A DNA stretch of 64,000 nucleotides from Arcobacter sp. FWKO B (GCF_014844135.1 NZ_CP041403.1:248001-312000), one strand, 5' to 3'. Counted from the stretch's first letter, positions 36,697-47,546 are shown. Numbers and translations are program-made. Notes: a model not told the origin generated them from the sequence alone.

Positions 36697-37251
36697 ATGA
36701 AGTTTAAAAAATTAGCATTTTTAACAATTTTATCAATTTTACTATTTGGAGGGTGTGATAGTAAAGATGGCATTGACTCAAGTGCAGTAGCTAAAAAATC
36801 ACAAAAAGCTCCAGAATTCAACCTAATTACAACAAATCAAGAACAAATTCTTGTAAAAGTAGTTGATGATAAGTGGGTTTTTCAAGGATTAGAAAATAAA
36901 GTAATCTTATTAAACTTTTTTGCTACTTGGTGTCCACCATGTAAAGCTGAAATTCCACATTTAATTAGCCTTAAAAACAAATATCCTCAATTTGAAGTAG
37001 TTGCAGTCCTTGTAGAACAAGATAAATCAAATGATGAAATAAATTCATTTATAGCTGAACACAATATTAACTATCCAGTTACAAATAGTAATATGAATTT
37101 TATTCTTGCTGATGCAGTTGGTGGAGTAAGTACAATACCTACTATGTTTTTATTTGATTCAGAAGGAACACCTTATCAAAAATATGTAGGTATGGTTCCT
37201 GAAGAGATGCTTGCAAGCGATATCCAAAAAGCAACTATAACTAAAGAGTAA
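36697..37251 (+). CDS. TlpA-family thioredoxin-like lipoprotein
   Basis: 184 residues. Lipobox LLFGGC at the end of the signal peptide indicates a membrane-anchored periplasmic lipoprotein. The thioredoxin fold carries [16 protein letters not shown] (CPPC redox pair) and the cis-proline loop [12 protein letters not shown]. Likely a periplasmic thiol-disulfide reductase, for example in cytochrome c maturation. Five bases upstream of ftsY, same operon. Confidence 0.93.
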   Translation: MKFKKLAFLTILSILLFGGCDSKDGIDSSAVAKKSQKAPEFNLITTNQEQILVKVVDDKWVFQGLENKVILLNFFATWCPPCKAEIPHLISLKNKYPQFEVVAVLVEQDKSNDEINSFIAEHNINYPVTNSNMNFILADAVGGVSTIPTMFLFDSEGTPYQKYVGMVPEEMLASDIQKATITKE

Positions 37252-37256
37252 TCTAT

Positions 37257-38201
37257 ATGTTTGGCTTATTCAAAAAAGAAACTCCAAAAGAACCTATAGC
37301 TGAAGAGATAGTTCAAGAGGCTAAAGAGGAGGAAAAAGAGAGTTTTTTTAAAAAAGCTTTTTCAAAAACAATATCAAATATCAAATCAATAGTACCTCAA
37401 AAACAAGAGAAAATTGATTTTGATATAATAGAAGAGATGCTAATTGAAGCAGATATGGAATATGATATTATCCAAAAAGCCATGGATGGACTTGATGAAA
37501 GTATCTCAAAAAAAGCATTAAGACATAGATTAATATCACTTTTTGAACATGTTCCTAATTTTGAGCTTGAATTACAAAGTCCTGAAGTAATACTTATTAT
37601 AGGTGTTAATGGGGCTGGTAAAACAACAACTATTGCAAAACTTGCAAATATGTATAAAAAACAGGGAAAATCAGTAATACTTGGTGCGGGAGATACTTTT
37701 AGAGCTGCAGCTATTGAACAACTTAGTACTTGGGCAGAAAAACTAAATGTTCCTATCATAAAAACAAAACAAGGGCATGACCCAAGTGCAGTAGCTTATG
37801 ACACTATTTCTTCAGCATTAGCAAAAAATATAGATGTTTGTATAATAGATACTGCGGGAAGACTTCAAACACAAACAAACTTAAGCAATGAACTCAAAAA
37901 AATATCAAAAGTGTGTGCTAAAGCATTAGGTGATAAACCATTTAAAAAATTTATGATATTAGATGGAACCCAAGGTAACAGTGCTATTGCACAAGCTAAA
38001 GCATTTAATGAAATGATACAAATAGATGGTATAATTGTTACTAAACTAGATGGTACTGCAAAAGGTGGAGCTTTATTTTCTATAGCAAATAGACTAGAAC
38101 TTCCTATTTATTATATTGGGATTGGCGAAAAAGCTGACGATTTAATGAAATTTAGTCCAGACTATTTTGTTGATTCTATTTTAGATGAGATTTATACATA
38201 A
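37257..38201 (+). CDS. ftsY: Signal recognition particle receptor FtsY
   Basis: 314 residues with a short acidic A region (to about 40), then the N and GTPase G domains: [15 protein letters not shown] (G1), [23 protein letters not shown] (G3), [10 protein letters not shown] (G4) and a C-terminal amphipathic helix. Docks SRP-ribosome complexes at SecYEG. Cotranscribed with the TlpA gene and probably the FeS gene 12 bases downstream. Confidence 0.97.
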   Translation: MFGLFKKETPKEPIAEEIVQEAKEEEKESFFKKAFSKTISNIKSIVPQKQEKIDFDIIEEMLIEADMEYDIIQKAMDGLDESISKKALRHRLISLFEHVPNFELELQSPEVILIIGVNGAGKTTTIAKLANMYKKQGKSVILGAGDTFRAAAIEQLSTWAEKLNVPIIKTKQGHDPSAVAYDTISSALAKNIDVCIIDTAGRLQTQTNLSNELKKISKVCAKALGDKPFKKFMILDGTQGNSAIAQAKAFNEMIQIDGIIVTKLDGTAKGGALFSIANRLELPIYYIGIGEKADDLMKFSPDYFVDSILDEIYT

Positions 38202-38213
38202 AAGGTATAGAAA

Positions 38214-39491
38214 TTGAAAAATGAAATTTTTGACTTCACAAAAATTAGTGATGATTGCATCAAATGTGGTAAATGTAAACCTGTATGTACTATTTTTAAT
38301 ATAAACCAAGACGAAACCACAAGTCCTAGGGGTTTTATTGACTTATTGGGGGCTTATAAAAGAGGTGAGCTAGAACTTGATAAGAATGCAAAAGATATAT
38401 TTGAAAGCTGTTTTTTGTGTACAAATTGCGTAGAAGCATGTCCAAATGACTTACCAACAGATATGATAATAGAGCAAGTAAGAAGTGATATTGCCAAAAA
38501 ATATGGAATTGCATGGTACAAAAGAGCGTTTTTTTGGCTTCTTAGAAATAGAACTATCATGGATATTGCTGCAAAATTTGGGTGGGTATTTCAAACTTGC
38601 AGTATCAAAATAAACGAAGCAAAACAAAGTGCGGTAGCAAGATTTGATTTAGGTTTACCTCTTATAAAAAACCGTGCCTTACCATTTGCTAAAAGAATCT
38701 CATTTTTAAATAAATATGCTGAAAATTTGGATAATCACGGAGATAAGAAAGTAGCTATATTTATAGGATGTATGGCAAATTATAGCTATACAAATATAGG
38801 TGATAGCTTGGTAGAAATCCTAAAAGAGCTAAAAATCAATGCCTTTATCCCTAAAAAACAGCTTTGTTGTGGAGCACCTGCATATTTTACTGGTGATTTT
38901 GATACTGTTGATTATTTGGTAAAGAAAAATATAGAATATTTTGAAAGCTGGATAGATGATGTAGAAGCTATCATAATACCTGAAGCTACTTGTAGTGCTA
39001 TGATAAAAATAGACTGGGAACACTATCTTCACGACCAACCAGAATGGTTGGAAAGAGCAAAAAAAATAGCACCAAAAATATATATGGCAACTGAATATCT
39101 AGCCAACAAAACAAACCTAAAAGAAATACTAGAGAAAAAAGGTAAAAAGTTTGATGAGCTAGTCACTTATCATGACCCATGTCATGCCAAAAAAATGCAA
39201 GGTATACACAAAGAACCTAGAACTCTTATATCTAAAAACTATGTACTAAAAGAGATGAGTGACCCAAATAGATGTTGTGGTTTTGGTGGTGTTACAATGC
39301 AAAGCGAAAAATACCATTTTGCAGTTGCAGCAGGACTTCCAAAAGCATCTATGATAAAAGAGACAAAAGCACAAATAGTAAGTGCAGAGTGTAGTGCTTG
39401 TAGAATGCAAATAACAAACTCACTCCACCAAGCAGGTGTTGATGTGGTGTTTAAAAACCCGATAGAGTTGATAGCTGAAGCTATTAAATAA
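38214..39491 (+). CDS. GlcF/GlpC/LutA-type (Fe-S)-binding oxidoreductase subunit
   Basis: 425 residues from TTG 38214 (AAAGG ten bases upstream; no in-frame ATG nearby). N-terminal di-cluster ferredoxin (CIKCGKCKPVC, CFLCTNCVEACP), then two CCG cysteine-rich domains (QLCCGAPAYF; TYHDPCHAKK...RCCGFGG), the heterodisulfide-reductase/glycolate-oxidase FeS-subunit plan. Usually passes electrons from an FAD dehydrogenase to the quinone pool; no FAD partner is adjacent in this window, so the substrate (glycolate, lactate, other) is undecided. Confidence 0.88.
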   Translation: MKNEIFDFTKISDDCIKCGKCKPVCTIFNINQDETTSPRGFIDLLGAYKRGELELDKNAKDIFESCFLCTNCVEACPNDLPTDMIIEQVRSDIAKKYGIAWYKRAFFWLLRNRTIMDIAAKFGWVFQTCSIKINEAKQSAVARFDLGLPLIKNRALPFAKRISFLNKYAENLDNHGDKKVAIFIGCMANYSYTNIGDSLVEILKELKINAFIPKKQLCCGAPAYFTGDFDTVDYLVKKNIEYFESWIDDVEAIIIPEATCSAMIKIDWEHYLHDQPEWLERAKKIAPKIYMATEYLANKTNLKEILEKKGKKFDELVTYHDPCHAKKMQGIHKEPRTLISKNYVLKEMSDPNRCCGFGGVTMQSEKYHFAVAAGLPKASMIKETKAQIVSAECSACRMQITNSLHQAGVDVVFKNPIELIAEAIK

Positions 39492-39492
39492 T

Positions 39493-39562
39493 AAGGGTTA
39501 AGGGTTAAGATAGCTATTGAGGGTTTTATTTTTCTGAAACCTGAAACCTTAACCCTGAAACC
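39493..39562. repeat. Heptamer repeat pair (site 5)
   Basis: AAGGGTT x2 (39493-39506) and CTGAAAC, CTGAAAC, CTTAACC, CTGAAAC (39534-39561). AGGGTTAAG pairs with CTTAACCCT, so it can fold and is followed by T8, making a good terminator for the ftsY operon. Confidence 0.85.
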
Positions 39563-39583
39563 TTTTTTTTAAAAAGGATTCCA

Positions 39584-40411
39584 TTGAACAATTGGCAAAA
39601 TATTTACAATACATTTGACCCAGTAGCATTTCATATAGGCTCGTTACCTGTTTTTTGGTATGGAATAATGTATGCTACTGCTTTAATTATAGCTATATTA
39701 GTAGCTAAATATATTGTTAAAAAAGATAAACTTCCGATAAAAGAAGATATATTTGATGGGTATATCTGGTGGGCTGAGATTGGTGTGATACTTGGAGCTA
39801 GGCTTGGATATATCATAATATATGATAAAAATACTTGGTATTATATGACTCATCCTTGGCAGATATTCAACCCTTTTATAGATGGGATGTATGCTGGAAT
39901 TAGTGGGATGAGCTATCATGGGGCAATTATAGGATTTGTAATAGCTACTTATTTATACTGCAAAAAACACAAAATTTCATTTTGGTATATGAGTGATATT
40001 GCTGTTATTGCTATTCCTCTTGGATATATTTTTGGAAGAATTGGAAATTTCTTAAATCAAGAGCTTATTGGAAGAGCTACTGATATGCCATGGGGTATCT
40101 ATGTAGGCTCAATTCTTCGCCATCCATCGCAATTATATGAAGCTATACTTGAAGGGTTGTTTGTATTTATTATCCTTTATTGGTATAGAAATAGAAAAAA
40201 ATTCAATGGTGAACTTACCCTTTTGTATGGAATATTATACTCAATAGGAAGAATAATAGCTGAGTTTTACAGAGAACCTGATTTTCATATAGGTTTTATT
40301 ATGAATACCAAATGGCTAACAATGGGGATGATTACATCTTTTATAGTGCTTGTATTGGCTATTGTTTTATATGTGGTGATAAGTAAGCGAATTGTTAGTC
40401 GTAAATCATAA
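39584..40411 (+). CDS. lgt: Prolipoprotein diacylglyceryl transferase
   Basis: 275 residues starting at TTG 39584 (MNNWQNIYNTFDPVAFHIGSL) with AAAAAGG upstream. About seven helices; the Lgt signature GRIGNFLNQELIGRATDMPWG with the conserved Arg, and GGxxxxHG-like GMSYHGAIIGF. Attaches diacylglyceryl to lipobox cysteines (for example the TlpA and 48-kb lipoproteins here). Flanked by repeat elements on both sides. Confidence 0.95.
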   Translation: MNNWQNIYNTFDPVAFHIGSLPVFWYGIMYATALIIAILVAKYIVKKDKLPIKEDIFDGYIWWAEIGVILGARLGYIIIYDKNTWYYMTHPWQIFNPFIDGMYAGISGMSYHGAIIGFVIATYLYCKKHKISFWYMSDIAVIAIPLGYIFGRIGNFLNQELIGRATDMPWGIYVGSILRHPSQLYEAILEGLFVFIILYWYRNRKKFNGELTLLYGILYSIGRIIAEFYREPDFHIGFIMNTKWLTMGMITSFIVLVLAIVLYVVISKRIVSRKS

Positions 40412-40432
40412 TTGTCTTGTGGATTTTATTAA

Positions 40433-40453
40433 ACCAGATAAATCTGGTGTTCC
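40433..40453. repeat. Half palindromic element, copy B, with two heptamers
   Basis: A single CCAGATAAATCTGG mini-hairpin with the right arm GTGTTCC; the left half is missing. Immediately followed by CCTTCAC, CCTTCAA (40456-40469), so the two repeat families abut here between convergent lgt and priA. Confidence 0.75.
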
Positions 40454-40479
40454 TTCCTTCACCCTTCAAACCTTAATAA

Positions 40480-42321
40480 CTAAATAGTATCCATATCAAT
40501 ACTTGCACAATTTGAATTGATATGATACAATGCATTTAAAAGGGCTTTTGGGCTTTTACTTCTTAACATTATTTTATATCTATATTTATTTGCAACTTTA
40601 AAAACTCCCTCTTCACCAAAACCAATGACTTGTATATCTTGATTTTTCATTAGAGTTTCAATATTATATTCCATTTGCTTATACGCAATATTATGATTAG
40701 TATGGGCAAAAGTAACTTTTGCCAATTTCATAAATGGAGGGTATAATTCTTTTCTAAATTCAAGTTCATCTTTTAAAAAAGTTTCATAATCATCTTGTAG
40801 CATATAATTAGAAAAGAATTCTTTATTTTGAGTTTGGATAATAACTTCACCAAAACCTTTTCTTCCACTTCTACCAGCAATCTGTAAAAGTAAAGAAAGA
40901 GCATTTTCTCTTGCTCTGTAACTATTCATACTTAAAACCGAATCAATACCCAAAACAATAGCGAGTTTTACATTATGATAATCATGCCCCTTGCTTAACA
41001 TCTGAGTGCCAACTAATATATCAATTTTACCATCATTAAATTCATTCAGTACAGTTTTTAATTTTGTCTCTGTAGTTATCTCATCCCTATCAAATCTTTT
41101 TATTACTTTGTCACTAAATTTCTCTTCTAAAATCTGTACAACTTCAGCTGTACCCAAACGATAGTTTTTTATTAAACCAATTTTACAAGATGGGCAGTGT
41201 TCTGGTATTTCTTGAGTATAGCCACAGTAATGACACTTTAAGGCTTTCAGATTTTTATGCAAACTCATACTAACGCTACAATATGGACATTCTACAGCCT
41301 TTGCACAAGTATCACATATTTGATATTTAAAATTTGCTCTTGTAGGAAGAAAAACTATTATTTGATGGTTATGAGTTAAGGCATTAGAAATTTTATTTAA
41401 AATAAGCTCATTGATACTTAATTTACTTTCATCAAAAATAAACTCTTTTTGAGTATCAAAATAAGTTTCTTGAAGCCTAATATATGGAATCTTATAATAT
41501 GAGCCTATAGATGGTGTAGCACTTCCAAGCACAACAGTTTTATCAAATGTTCTACCTACAAATATAGCCAAATCTTTTGCATTATACTTTGGACTTTGAT
41601 CACTTTTATATGAGTCATCATGCTCTTCATCAACTATAATAACACCTAAATTAGAAAAAGGTAAAAATAAAGATGATCTTGCACCTGCTATGATTTTAAT
41701 TTCACCGCTTAGTAGCCCTTGTAAAATTTTATCTTTTTTTATTTTTGATATTTTAGAGTGCCATAATGCAACACTATCACCAAAAACAGCTTTAAGTCTT
41801 TTTTGCATTTGTGGTGTTAAAGAAATTTCTGGCATCATTAAAAGTGCTTGTTCCCCTTTTTCAAGAGCATCTTTTATAAGCTTGATATAAATTTCTGTTT
41901 TACCACTACCTGTATTGGCAAATAGCAAAGCCAATTTATTTTCTTTGATAAATGAATATGCATTTTCTTGGCTATTACTTAGTTCTATCTTATCATCTAT
42001 CATTTGGATTGGTTGATGATACTCAATATTTTTATCAAATGGGGTAAATAAAGACAATGAAATACCAAGATGTGATACATAATAACTTGATATAAAATAT
42101 CCTAATTGCAACATTTGCTTAGATAAGAATAAATTTGTAATTTCTGTGATTTCCAAACATTCAAAATCTGGCTTTTGAACTGTAGATATTACAACACCTT
42201 GTTTTATCTTATTTCTTAGCTTTATATTAACAATATCTCCTATGGGAATGTTTTGAGTACTTTGATAAGTAAGTGGTTGAAGATTTGAGCCTAATACCGC
42301 TATTTCATAAAAATATATCAT
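40480..42321 (-). CDS. priA: Primosomal protein N' (replication restart helicase PriA)
   Basis: 613 residues, the shorter epsilon form. Walker A LLFANTGSGKTEIYIKL, DEEHD box, and two zinc-binding cysteine clusters in CDTCAKAVECPYC...CHYCG...CPSC. Helicase C motif IAGRSGRKGFGEVIIQTQ. Restarts stalled replication forks. Overlaps the pseudopilin gene by 4 bases (ATGA), with translational coupling. Confidence 0.96.
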   Translation of the reverse strand: MIYFYEIAVLGSNLQPLTYQSTQNIPIGDIVNIKLRNKIKQGVVISTVQKPDFECLEITEITNLFLSKQMLQLGYFISSYYVSHLGISLSLFTPFDKNIEYHQPIQMIDDKIELSNSQENAYSFIKENKLALLFANTGSGKTEIYIKLIKDALEKGEQALLMMPEISLTPQMQKRLKAVFGDSVALWHSKISKIKKDKILQGLLSGEIKIIAGARSSLFLPFSNLGVIIVDEEHDDSYKSDQSPKYNAKDLAIFVGRTFDKTVVLGSATPSIGSYYKIPYIRLQETYFDTQKEFIFDESKLSINELILNKISNALTHNHQIIVFLPTRANFKYQICDTCAKAVECPYCSVSMSLHKNLKALKCHYCGYTQEIPEHCPSCKIGLIKNYRLGTAEVVQILEEKFSDKVIKRFDRDEITTETKLKTVLNEFNDGKIDILVGTQMLSKGHDYHNVKLAIVLGIDSVLSMNSYRARENALSLLLQIAGRSGRKGFGEVIIQTQNKEFFSNYMLQDDYETFLKDELEFRKELYPPFMKLAKVTFAHTNHNIAYKQMEYNIETLMKNQDIQVIGFGEEGVFKVANKYRYKIMLRSKSPKALLNALYHINSNCASIDMDTI

Positions 42322-42782
42322 TGCCTAAGCTCTTTACACAAATCTATAGCGTAATCACACTCAAAAGAATTATCTAAAGAATTATATTTAAAATCAATAA
42401 AATCATTTTTTGATACATAAGCTCTATATGTATCGTTTGACATTTTAACCCAATTACCACCAACAGCATCTTTAGATGTTGAAGATATAATAGGATATGA
42501 TAAAAGTTTTATATCATCAAATCCTGTAAAAAGATTTTCATTTGGTATATTTATTTGAGCATTATCTAAAGATTTTATTTGGAAAAACTCATTCTTCAAT
42601 ACTGACGCAGTTTTTGCATCACTTAAAGCAAGTCTTATTAATGATATATCAGATTTAATTTTTGCTGTGTGAATGACTGGTTGAGTGTAGTAAAATTTAG
42701 ATATACCAACACCAGCTACTATTGACAATATTAAAACAACTACTACTACCTCTAGTACTGTAAATCCATTTTGTTTATTCAT
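42318..42782 (-). CDS. Prepilin-type pseudopilin (type II secretion/transformation-like)
   Basis: 154 residues. Prepilin peptidase site NGFTVLEVVVVVLILSIVAGVG: cleavage after Gly, Glu5, and a hydrophobic alpha1 helix. The C-terminal globular part contains DAVGGNWVKMSN and a late Cys pair (FECDYAIDLC). Could be a type II secretion or competence pseudopilin; no other pilus gene is nearby. Confidence 0.88.
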   Translation of the reverse strand: MNKQNGFTVLEVVVVVLILSIVAGVGISKFYYTQPVIHTAKIKSDISLIRLALSDAKTASVLKNEFFQIKSLDNAQINIPNENLFTGFDDIKLLSYPIISSTSKDAVGGNWVKMSNDTYRAYVSKNDFIDFKYNSLDNSFECDYAIDLCKELRQ

Positions 42783-42784
42783 TA

Positions 42785-42994
42785 CTACAATTTTGGTAAT
42801 TTTGAAGAAATCTTCTCTACTTCAGTTTTAATACTCAAGCACTCTTGAGACTTTCTTACATAAGCAGCAAGCAATTCCTGTACACTTAAGTTTATATCTT
42901 TTGGTAAAAATTTAGTCATCTCTTTTTCAAGTGAATCATCTACTTCAAATGAGTATGCTAAATGATTAATATGAAATACTATCTTTTTTTTCAC
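42785..42994 (-). CDS. Small conserved-looking hypothetical protein (69 aa)
   Basis: 69 residues, MKKKIVFHINHLAYSFEVDDSLEKEM... then a helical tail. The layout (short beta hairpin then long helix) recalls ZapA-like cell-division proteins, but no diagnostic residue is seen. It overlaps the coiled-coil gene upstream by 29 bases and ends two bases before the pseudopilin start, so the set is cotranscribed with priA. Confidence 0.65.
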   Translation of the reverse strand: MKKKIVFHINHLAYSFEVDDSLEKEMTKFLPKDINLSVQELLAAYVRKSQECLSIKTEVEKISSKLPKL

Positions 42995-43184
42995 TTATAG
43001 CCTTTGAAATCGCCAATGCTCTATCTATGTTTAAAAGCATATCTTCATTATTTCTGAGTAATTCATCATTAACATCTTTTAGTTTTTCTACCTGAACTTT
43101 TAAAGTTAAATTTTCAAACTTTAATTCTTCATAATCGTGTAATAGCTTATCTATTTGTTGGTTTAGCGTTTCTACAATTTCCAT
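42966..43184 (-). CDS. Small coiled-coil protein (72 aa)
   Basis: 72 residues, almost entirely a heptad coiled coil (LNQQIDKLLHDYEELKFENLTLKVQVEKLKDVNDELL), like ZapB in size and character. Together with the overlapping 69-residue gene it may be a two-component structural pair; this is inference from shape only. Confidence 0.65.
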   Translation of the reverse strand: MEIVETLNQQIDKLLHDYEELKFENLTLKVQVEKLKDVNDELLRNNEDMLLNIDRALAISKAISEKKDSISY

Positions 43185-43206
43185 AATGATATTTTACCAA
43201 AAAAAC

Positions 43207-44643
43207 TTAAATAGTAGGTATACTAATTAAAAATTTTGCACCATTTTGTGTATTTGATACTTGAATATTACCATTATGATGTTTATATATAATCTCTTTA
43301 CACATATATAAGCTCACACCTATACCTTGTTTTTTATGTTTAGTTGTAAAATAAGGATCGAAAATTCTATCAAGATACTCTTGTGGAATACCACCAGCAT
43401 TGTCTTCTATAACAATTGATATGGTTCCTCCATCGTTTTTTGCCCACAATCTTATCTCTTTTTGGATATCTGAAAAATTTCCATCATATGCTTCAATAGC
43501 ATTATGTATTAAATTTAGTAAAACTTGATAAAATTCGTTTTGAAAACCATATATATTAATATCATCTTTAATATTGACTAAAAGTTTAATATTCTTTTCT
43601 TTTAAGATTGCCCCAATAATTGGTTCTAATTTTGCTACAGTTTCTTTTAAATTAAATTCTATTTTCTTATTTTGTTGTTCTTCAATAAAAAACTTTCTAA
43701 AATCATCTATTGTAGAAGATAATTTTTTTGTTTGAGCCATAATAAAATCTATCGAACTTATAAAATCACTATCATCTAATGTACCAAATTCTTTTTGAAG
43801 TTTCATTCCAGATGCAGTTGAGCTTATTGCACTAAGTGGCTGTCTCCAATGATGTGCTATATTACTTATCATTTCACCCATTTGGATAAATTTTGATTGA
43901 GAATATATTTCTTTTTCTTTTTGAGAGTTCTTATCTACTTCTATTTTTATTTTTTGTTCTAGATTTTCATTCAATTCTGCTAATTCATCTAATGATTTTT
44001 TTAGATTATGTTTCATATTATTAAATTCATCTGCTAAAAATTTAAACTCATCATTACTTTTTATATGTATCTCTTTATCAAAATCTTTTGTTTGTGAGAA
44101 CTCAGATATAGATTTTGTTAAAAGTTTTAAATGTTGTAAAACAAATTTATTAATAGCTATTTTAAACACTACTGCAACAAATACTAAAACAAACAAAAAT
44201 TGCATAAAAAAAGTTAAAAAATTGTTTTTCAATCTATCATAAACAAACTCTTTATCAAGAAGAATATAAACATTAGCAATATGTTCATCCATAAATACAA
44301 CTGAAAACTTTTTATAATCATTTTCCCTTTTCATAATACCATTTTTTGATGTATTAGCAATTATATTTCCATCAATATCATTTATAAGTATTGCATTTAT
44401 GTATTGATCTTGAATTTCTATATCTATTATTTGTTGTACAAGCTCATAGTGAAGATTCCAAATAGGCGATGCTATAGATAGATTTAACCTCTGCTCTAAT
44501 ATTTCAGCTTTATGTTCTAAATCATTAAGATACCTTTTTTTAGTATCAACATAATTAATTGGAGCTCTTATTAAAAAAACAATACTAATAGCAAATAAAA
44601 GGATTAAAATAAGTTTTGTTGATATTGTATTTATTTTCATCAT
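43207..44643 (-). CDS. Membrane sensor histidine kinase
   Basis: 478 residues. Two helices (about 10-26 and 145-165) enclose a periplasmic sensor of about 120 residues; then a HAMP-like segment (EFSQTKDFDKEIHIKSNDEFKFLADEFNNM), a coiled linker, the phospho-acceptor motif NIAHHWRQPLSAISS and an ATPase domain with N (NLIHNAIEAY), G1 (EDNAGGIP) and G2 (KQGIGVSLYMCKEI). No response regulator gene is adjacent, so it is an orphan kinase here. Confidence 0.92.
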   Translation of the reverse strand: MMKINTISTKLILILLFAISIVFLIRAPINYVDTKKRYLNDLEHKAEILEQRLNLSIASPIWNLHYELVQQIIDIEIQDQYINAILINDIDGNIIANTSKNGIMKRENDYKKFSVVFMDEHIANVYILLDKEFVYDRLKNNFLTFFMQFLFVLVFVAVVFKIAINKFVLQHLKLLTKSISEFSQTKDFDKEIHIKSNDEFKFLADEFNNMKHNLKKSLDELAELNENLEQKIKIEVDKNSQKEKEIYSQSKFIQMGEMISNIAHHWRQPLSAISSTASGMKLQKEFGTLDDSDFISSIDFIMAQTKKLSSTIDDFRKFFIEEQQNKKIEFNLKETVAKLEPIIGAILKEKNIKLLVNIKDDINIYGFQNEFYQVLLNLIHNAIEAYDGNFSDIQKEIRLWAKNDGGTISIVIEDNAGGIPQEYLDRIFDPYFTTKHKKQGIGVSLYMCKEIIYKHHNGNIQVSNTQNGAKFLISIPTI

Positions 44644-44746
44644 CCACCTTATAATATAAGAACATTATAGGACAAAAAAAATAAAAGTAAGATAAAATTT
44701 ATTATAAGTATTTATTATATTATTTTATACAAAAAAGTTACAAGTA

Positions 44747-44777
44747 TAAACAAGAGGTTGTTACCCCTCTTTGTTTA
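44747..44777 (-). terminator. acnB terminator
   Basis: Read on the minus strand, TAAACAAAGAGG and CCTCTTGTTTA form an 11-bp stem with one bulged base directly after the acnB stop; a T6 run occurs a little further on. Confidence 0.65.
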
Positions 44778-47351
44778 TTAACTATGTACTAAATATTTAA
44801 GCTCATCAGCACCAAACTCATGGAAGTTTAGGTATTTGTAGATTTTAGATTTTTTATCATCTGTTATTTTCTTAGTTACTATATCATAGTACTCTTTTGC
44901 TGTTGGGATTCTTCCAAGCATTGCACAAACAGCTGCAAGTTCAGCACTTCCTAGATAACACTGTGCATCTTTACCCATTCTGTTATCAAAGTTTCTTGTA
45001 CTTGTACTAAAAATCACCGCTTTATCAGCAACTCTTGCTTGGTTACCCATACATAAGCTACATCCTGGAACTTCCAATCTTGCACCTGCTGTTCCAAATA
45101 CTGAATAATAACCCTCTTCTGTAAGTTGTTTTTGATCCATTTTTGTAGGAGGACATACCCATAGTCTTGTAGGCACTGCACCCTCACCTCTTAAAACTTC
45201 ACCTAAAGCTCTAAACAAACCAATATTTGTCATACAACTACCAACAAATACTTCGTCTATATTTTTAGGTCTTTTTGGATCATTTAATATTTCACTCAAA
45301 GTTGCTACATCATCTGGATCATTTGGACAAGCTAAAATTGGCTCTGTAATTTCATTTAAGTCAATTTCTATCACAGTTTTGTATTCAGCATCTTTATCTG
45401 CTTCCATTAATGATGGATTAGCCAACCACTCTTTCATTTTCTCAGCTCTTCTAGCTAATGTTCTAGCATCTTGGTAGCCTTCAGCTATCATTTGCTCTAT
45501 AAGCTTAACATTTGAGCTTAAATACTCTTTTACTGGCTCAATTCCTAGTTTTACAGTACAAGCTGCTGCACTTCTTTCTGCACTTGCATCACTTAGCTCA
45601 AACGCTTGTTCTACTTTAAGGTCATCAAGTCCTTCAATTTCTAAAACAGTTCCATCAAAAATATTCTTTTTACCTTTTTTCTCTACTGTTAAAAGTCCTG
45701 CTTTTATAGCGTAGTAAGGAATAGCATTTACAAGGTCTCTTAGAGTAATACCTGGTTGCATTTTACCTTTGAATCTAACAAGTACAGATTCTGGCATATT
45801 AAGAGGCATTGCACCTGTAACTCCTGCAAATGCAACAAGTCCTGATCCAGCTGGGAAAGATATACCTATTGGGAATCTTGTATGACTATCTCCTCCTGTT
45901 CCTACTGTATCAGGTAAACAAAGTCTATTCAACCATGAGTGAATAACACCATCACCTGGTCTTAGTATCACTCCACCTCTGCTTGTGATAAACTCTGGTA
46001 ATGTGTGTTGTAATTTAATATCAGCTGGTTTTGGATAAGCTGCTGTATGACAGAATGATTGCATAACCATATCTGCACTAAAGCTAAGTGCTGAAAGTTC
46101 TTTTATCTCATCTCTTGTCATTGGTCCTGTTGTATCTTGACTTCCAACTGTTGTACAAATTGGCTCTACATACATACCAGGTCTTACACCTGCTACGCCA
46201 CAAGCCTTACCTACCATTTTTTGTGCTAGTGTATAACCTTTACCACTATCTGCTGGCTGTTCTGGTCTAGCAAATATTGTATCTTCACCCATACCAAGAA
46301 CTGTTCTTGCTTTTGTAGTCAAACCTCTACCTATGATAAGTGGGATTCTTCCCCCAGCTCTTACTTCATCAGCTATAGTATTTGGCTCAGCTTTAAACTC
46401 ACTTATTACTGCACCATCTTTGTAAATTTTACCTTCATAAAACTTAACAGTGATAACATCACCAGTTTCCATATTTGAAACATCAGCTTTGATTGGTAAA
46501 CAACCACTATCTTCTGCTGTGTTGAAGAAAATTGGAGCGATAATAGAACCTATTACAACACCACCTGTTCTTTTATTTGGAACACCTGGAATATCTACAC
46601 CCATATGCCATTGAACAGAGTTGATACCTGATTTTCTACTACTTCCAGTTCCTACAACATCACCAACATAAGCTATTGAGTGACCTTTATCTTTCAATGA
46701 CTTGATAGTGTTAAGTGGGTCATTCATTCTTGCACCAAGCATAGAATTAGCATGTAAAGGAATATCACTTCTTGTAAAAGCCTCTCCAGCTGGACTTAAA
46801 TCATCTGTATTTGTCTCACCTGGAACTTTATATACAGTTAATGTCATTTCTTCAGCGATTGCAGCTTTATTAGTAAACCACTCTGCATTTGCCCAAGATG
46901 TAATAACCTCTTTTGCAAAGCTATTTCCAGCATCCATCAAATCTTTTACATCATTAAATGCATCGTATACCAATAGAGTATTTTTTAGTTCATTTGCAGC
47001 AGCTTGTGCTGTTTGAGCATCAAGTTTAAGAGCATCTACAAGTGGTGTTACATTGTATCCACCCATCATTTTACCAAGTATTTCAATAGCTTTGATTTTT
47101 GAAATAGCTTTTGAAGTAGCTTTTCCTTGAACGATATCATTCAAAAATGCAGCTTTTACATATGCAGCATCATCAACACCAGGATTGATTCTATTTTCTA
47201 AAAGATCCATAAGATAATCAGCTTCTACTATACTATCAGCTTTTAATAATTCTACTAAATCAGCAGTTTGTTTAACTGTTAGTGGAAGTGGTGGAACACC
47301 TAGTGTTTCTCTTTCACTTGTGTGTACTTTGTATTCTTCTATTAAAGCCAT
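44778..47351 (-). CDS. acnB: Aconitate hydratase B
   Basis: 857 residues with the AcnB domain order: N-terminal HEAT-like domain (1-160), swivel domain (about 165-380; [20 protein letters not shown]), then the catalytic domains. Fe-S ligand cysteines lie in [10 protein letters not shown] and [12 protein letters not shown], substrate residues in [19 protein letters not shown]. Isomerises citrate to isocitrate in the oxidative or reductive TCA cycle. Monocistronic between its own terminator and an upstream heptamer array. Confidence 0.98.
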   Translation of the reverse strand: MALIEEYKVHTSERETLGVPPLPLTVKQTADLVELLKADSIVEADYLMDLLENRINPGVDDAAYVKAAFLNDIVQGKATSKAISKIKAIEILGKMMGGYNVTPLVDALKLDAQTAQAAANELKNTLLVYDAFNDVKDLMDAGNSFAKEVITSWANAEWFTNKAAIAEEMTLTVYKVPGETNTDDLSPAGEAFTRSDIPLHANSMLGARMNDPLNTIKSLKDKGHSIAYVGDVVGTGSSRKSGINSVQWHMGVDIPGVPNKRTGGVVIGSIIAPIFFNTAEDSGCLPIKADVSNMETGDVITVKFYEGKIYKDGAVISEFKAEPNTIADEVRAGGRIPLIIGRGLTTKARTVLGMGEDTIFARPEQPADSGKGYTLAQKMVGKACGVAGVRPGMYVEPICTTVGSQDTTGPMTRDEIKELSALSFSADMVMQSFCHTAAYPKPADIKLQHTLPEFITSRGGVILRPGDGVIHSWLNRLCLPDTVGTGGDSHTRFPIGISFPAGSGLVAFAGVTGAMPLNMPESVLVRFKGKMQPGITLRDLVNAIPYYAIKAGLLTVEKKGKKNIFDGTVLEIEGLDDLKVEQAFELSDASAERSAAACTVKLGIEPVKEYLSSNVKLIEQMIAEGYQDARTLARRAEKMKEWLANPSLMEADKDAEYKTVIEIDLNEITEPILACPNDPDDVATLSEILNDPKRPKNIDEVFVGSCMTNIGLFRALGEVLRGEGAVPTRLWVCPPTKMDQKQLTEEGYYSVFGTAGARLEVPGCSLCMGNQARVADKAVIFSTSTRNFDNRMGKDAQCYLGSAELAAVCAMLGRIPTAKEYYDIVTKKITDDKKSKIYKYLNFHEFGADELKYLVHS

Positions 47352-47374
47352 TAAAATTCTCCTTGTTTTTTATA

Positions 47375-47438
47375 GGTAAAAGGTAAAAGGTAAAAGGCAA
47401 TAACTACCATCTACGACCTACAATCTACCAACTATTTT
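47375..47438. repeat. Heptamer repeat pair (site 6)
   Basis: GGTAAAA x3 (47375-47395), then CTACCAT, CTACGAC, CTACAAT, CTACCAA, CTATTTT (47404-47438). The period is strictly 7 although the variable bases of each unit differ. Lies in the leader region of acnB. Confidence 0.85.
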
Positions 47439-47502
47439 TATGTAAAGTAATGATAGCAAAAAATGATTTTTTTAAAAAGAGATTTAATATTAAGAAAAGA
47501 AA

Positions 47503-47538
47503 AAAGTGTAACTAATGAGTTGTTTGGTTACACTTTTA
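47503..47538 (-). terminator. dedA-operon terminator
   Basis: Perfect 11-bp stem (AAAAGTGTAAC with GTTACACTTTT) 8 bases past the dedA stop, followed on the minus strand by a T-rich run; usable in both directions. Confidence 0.85.
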
Positions 47539-47546
47539 TTATTGAG

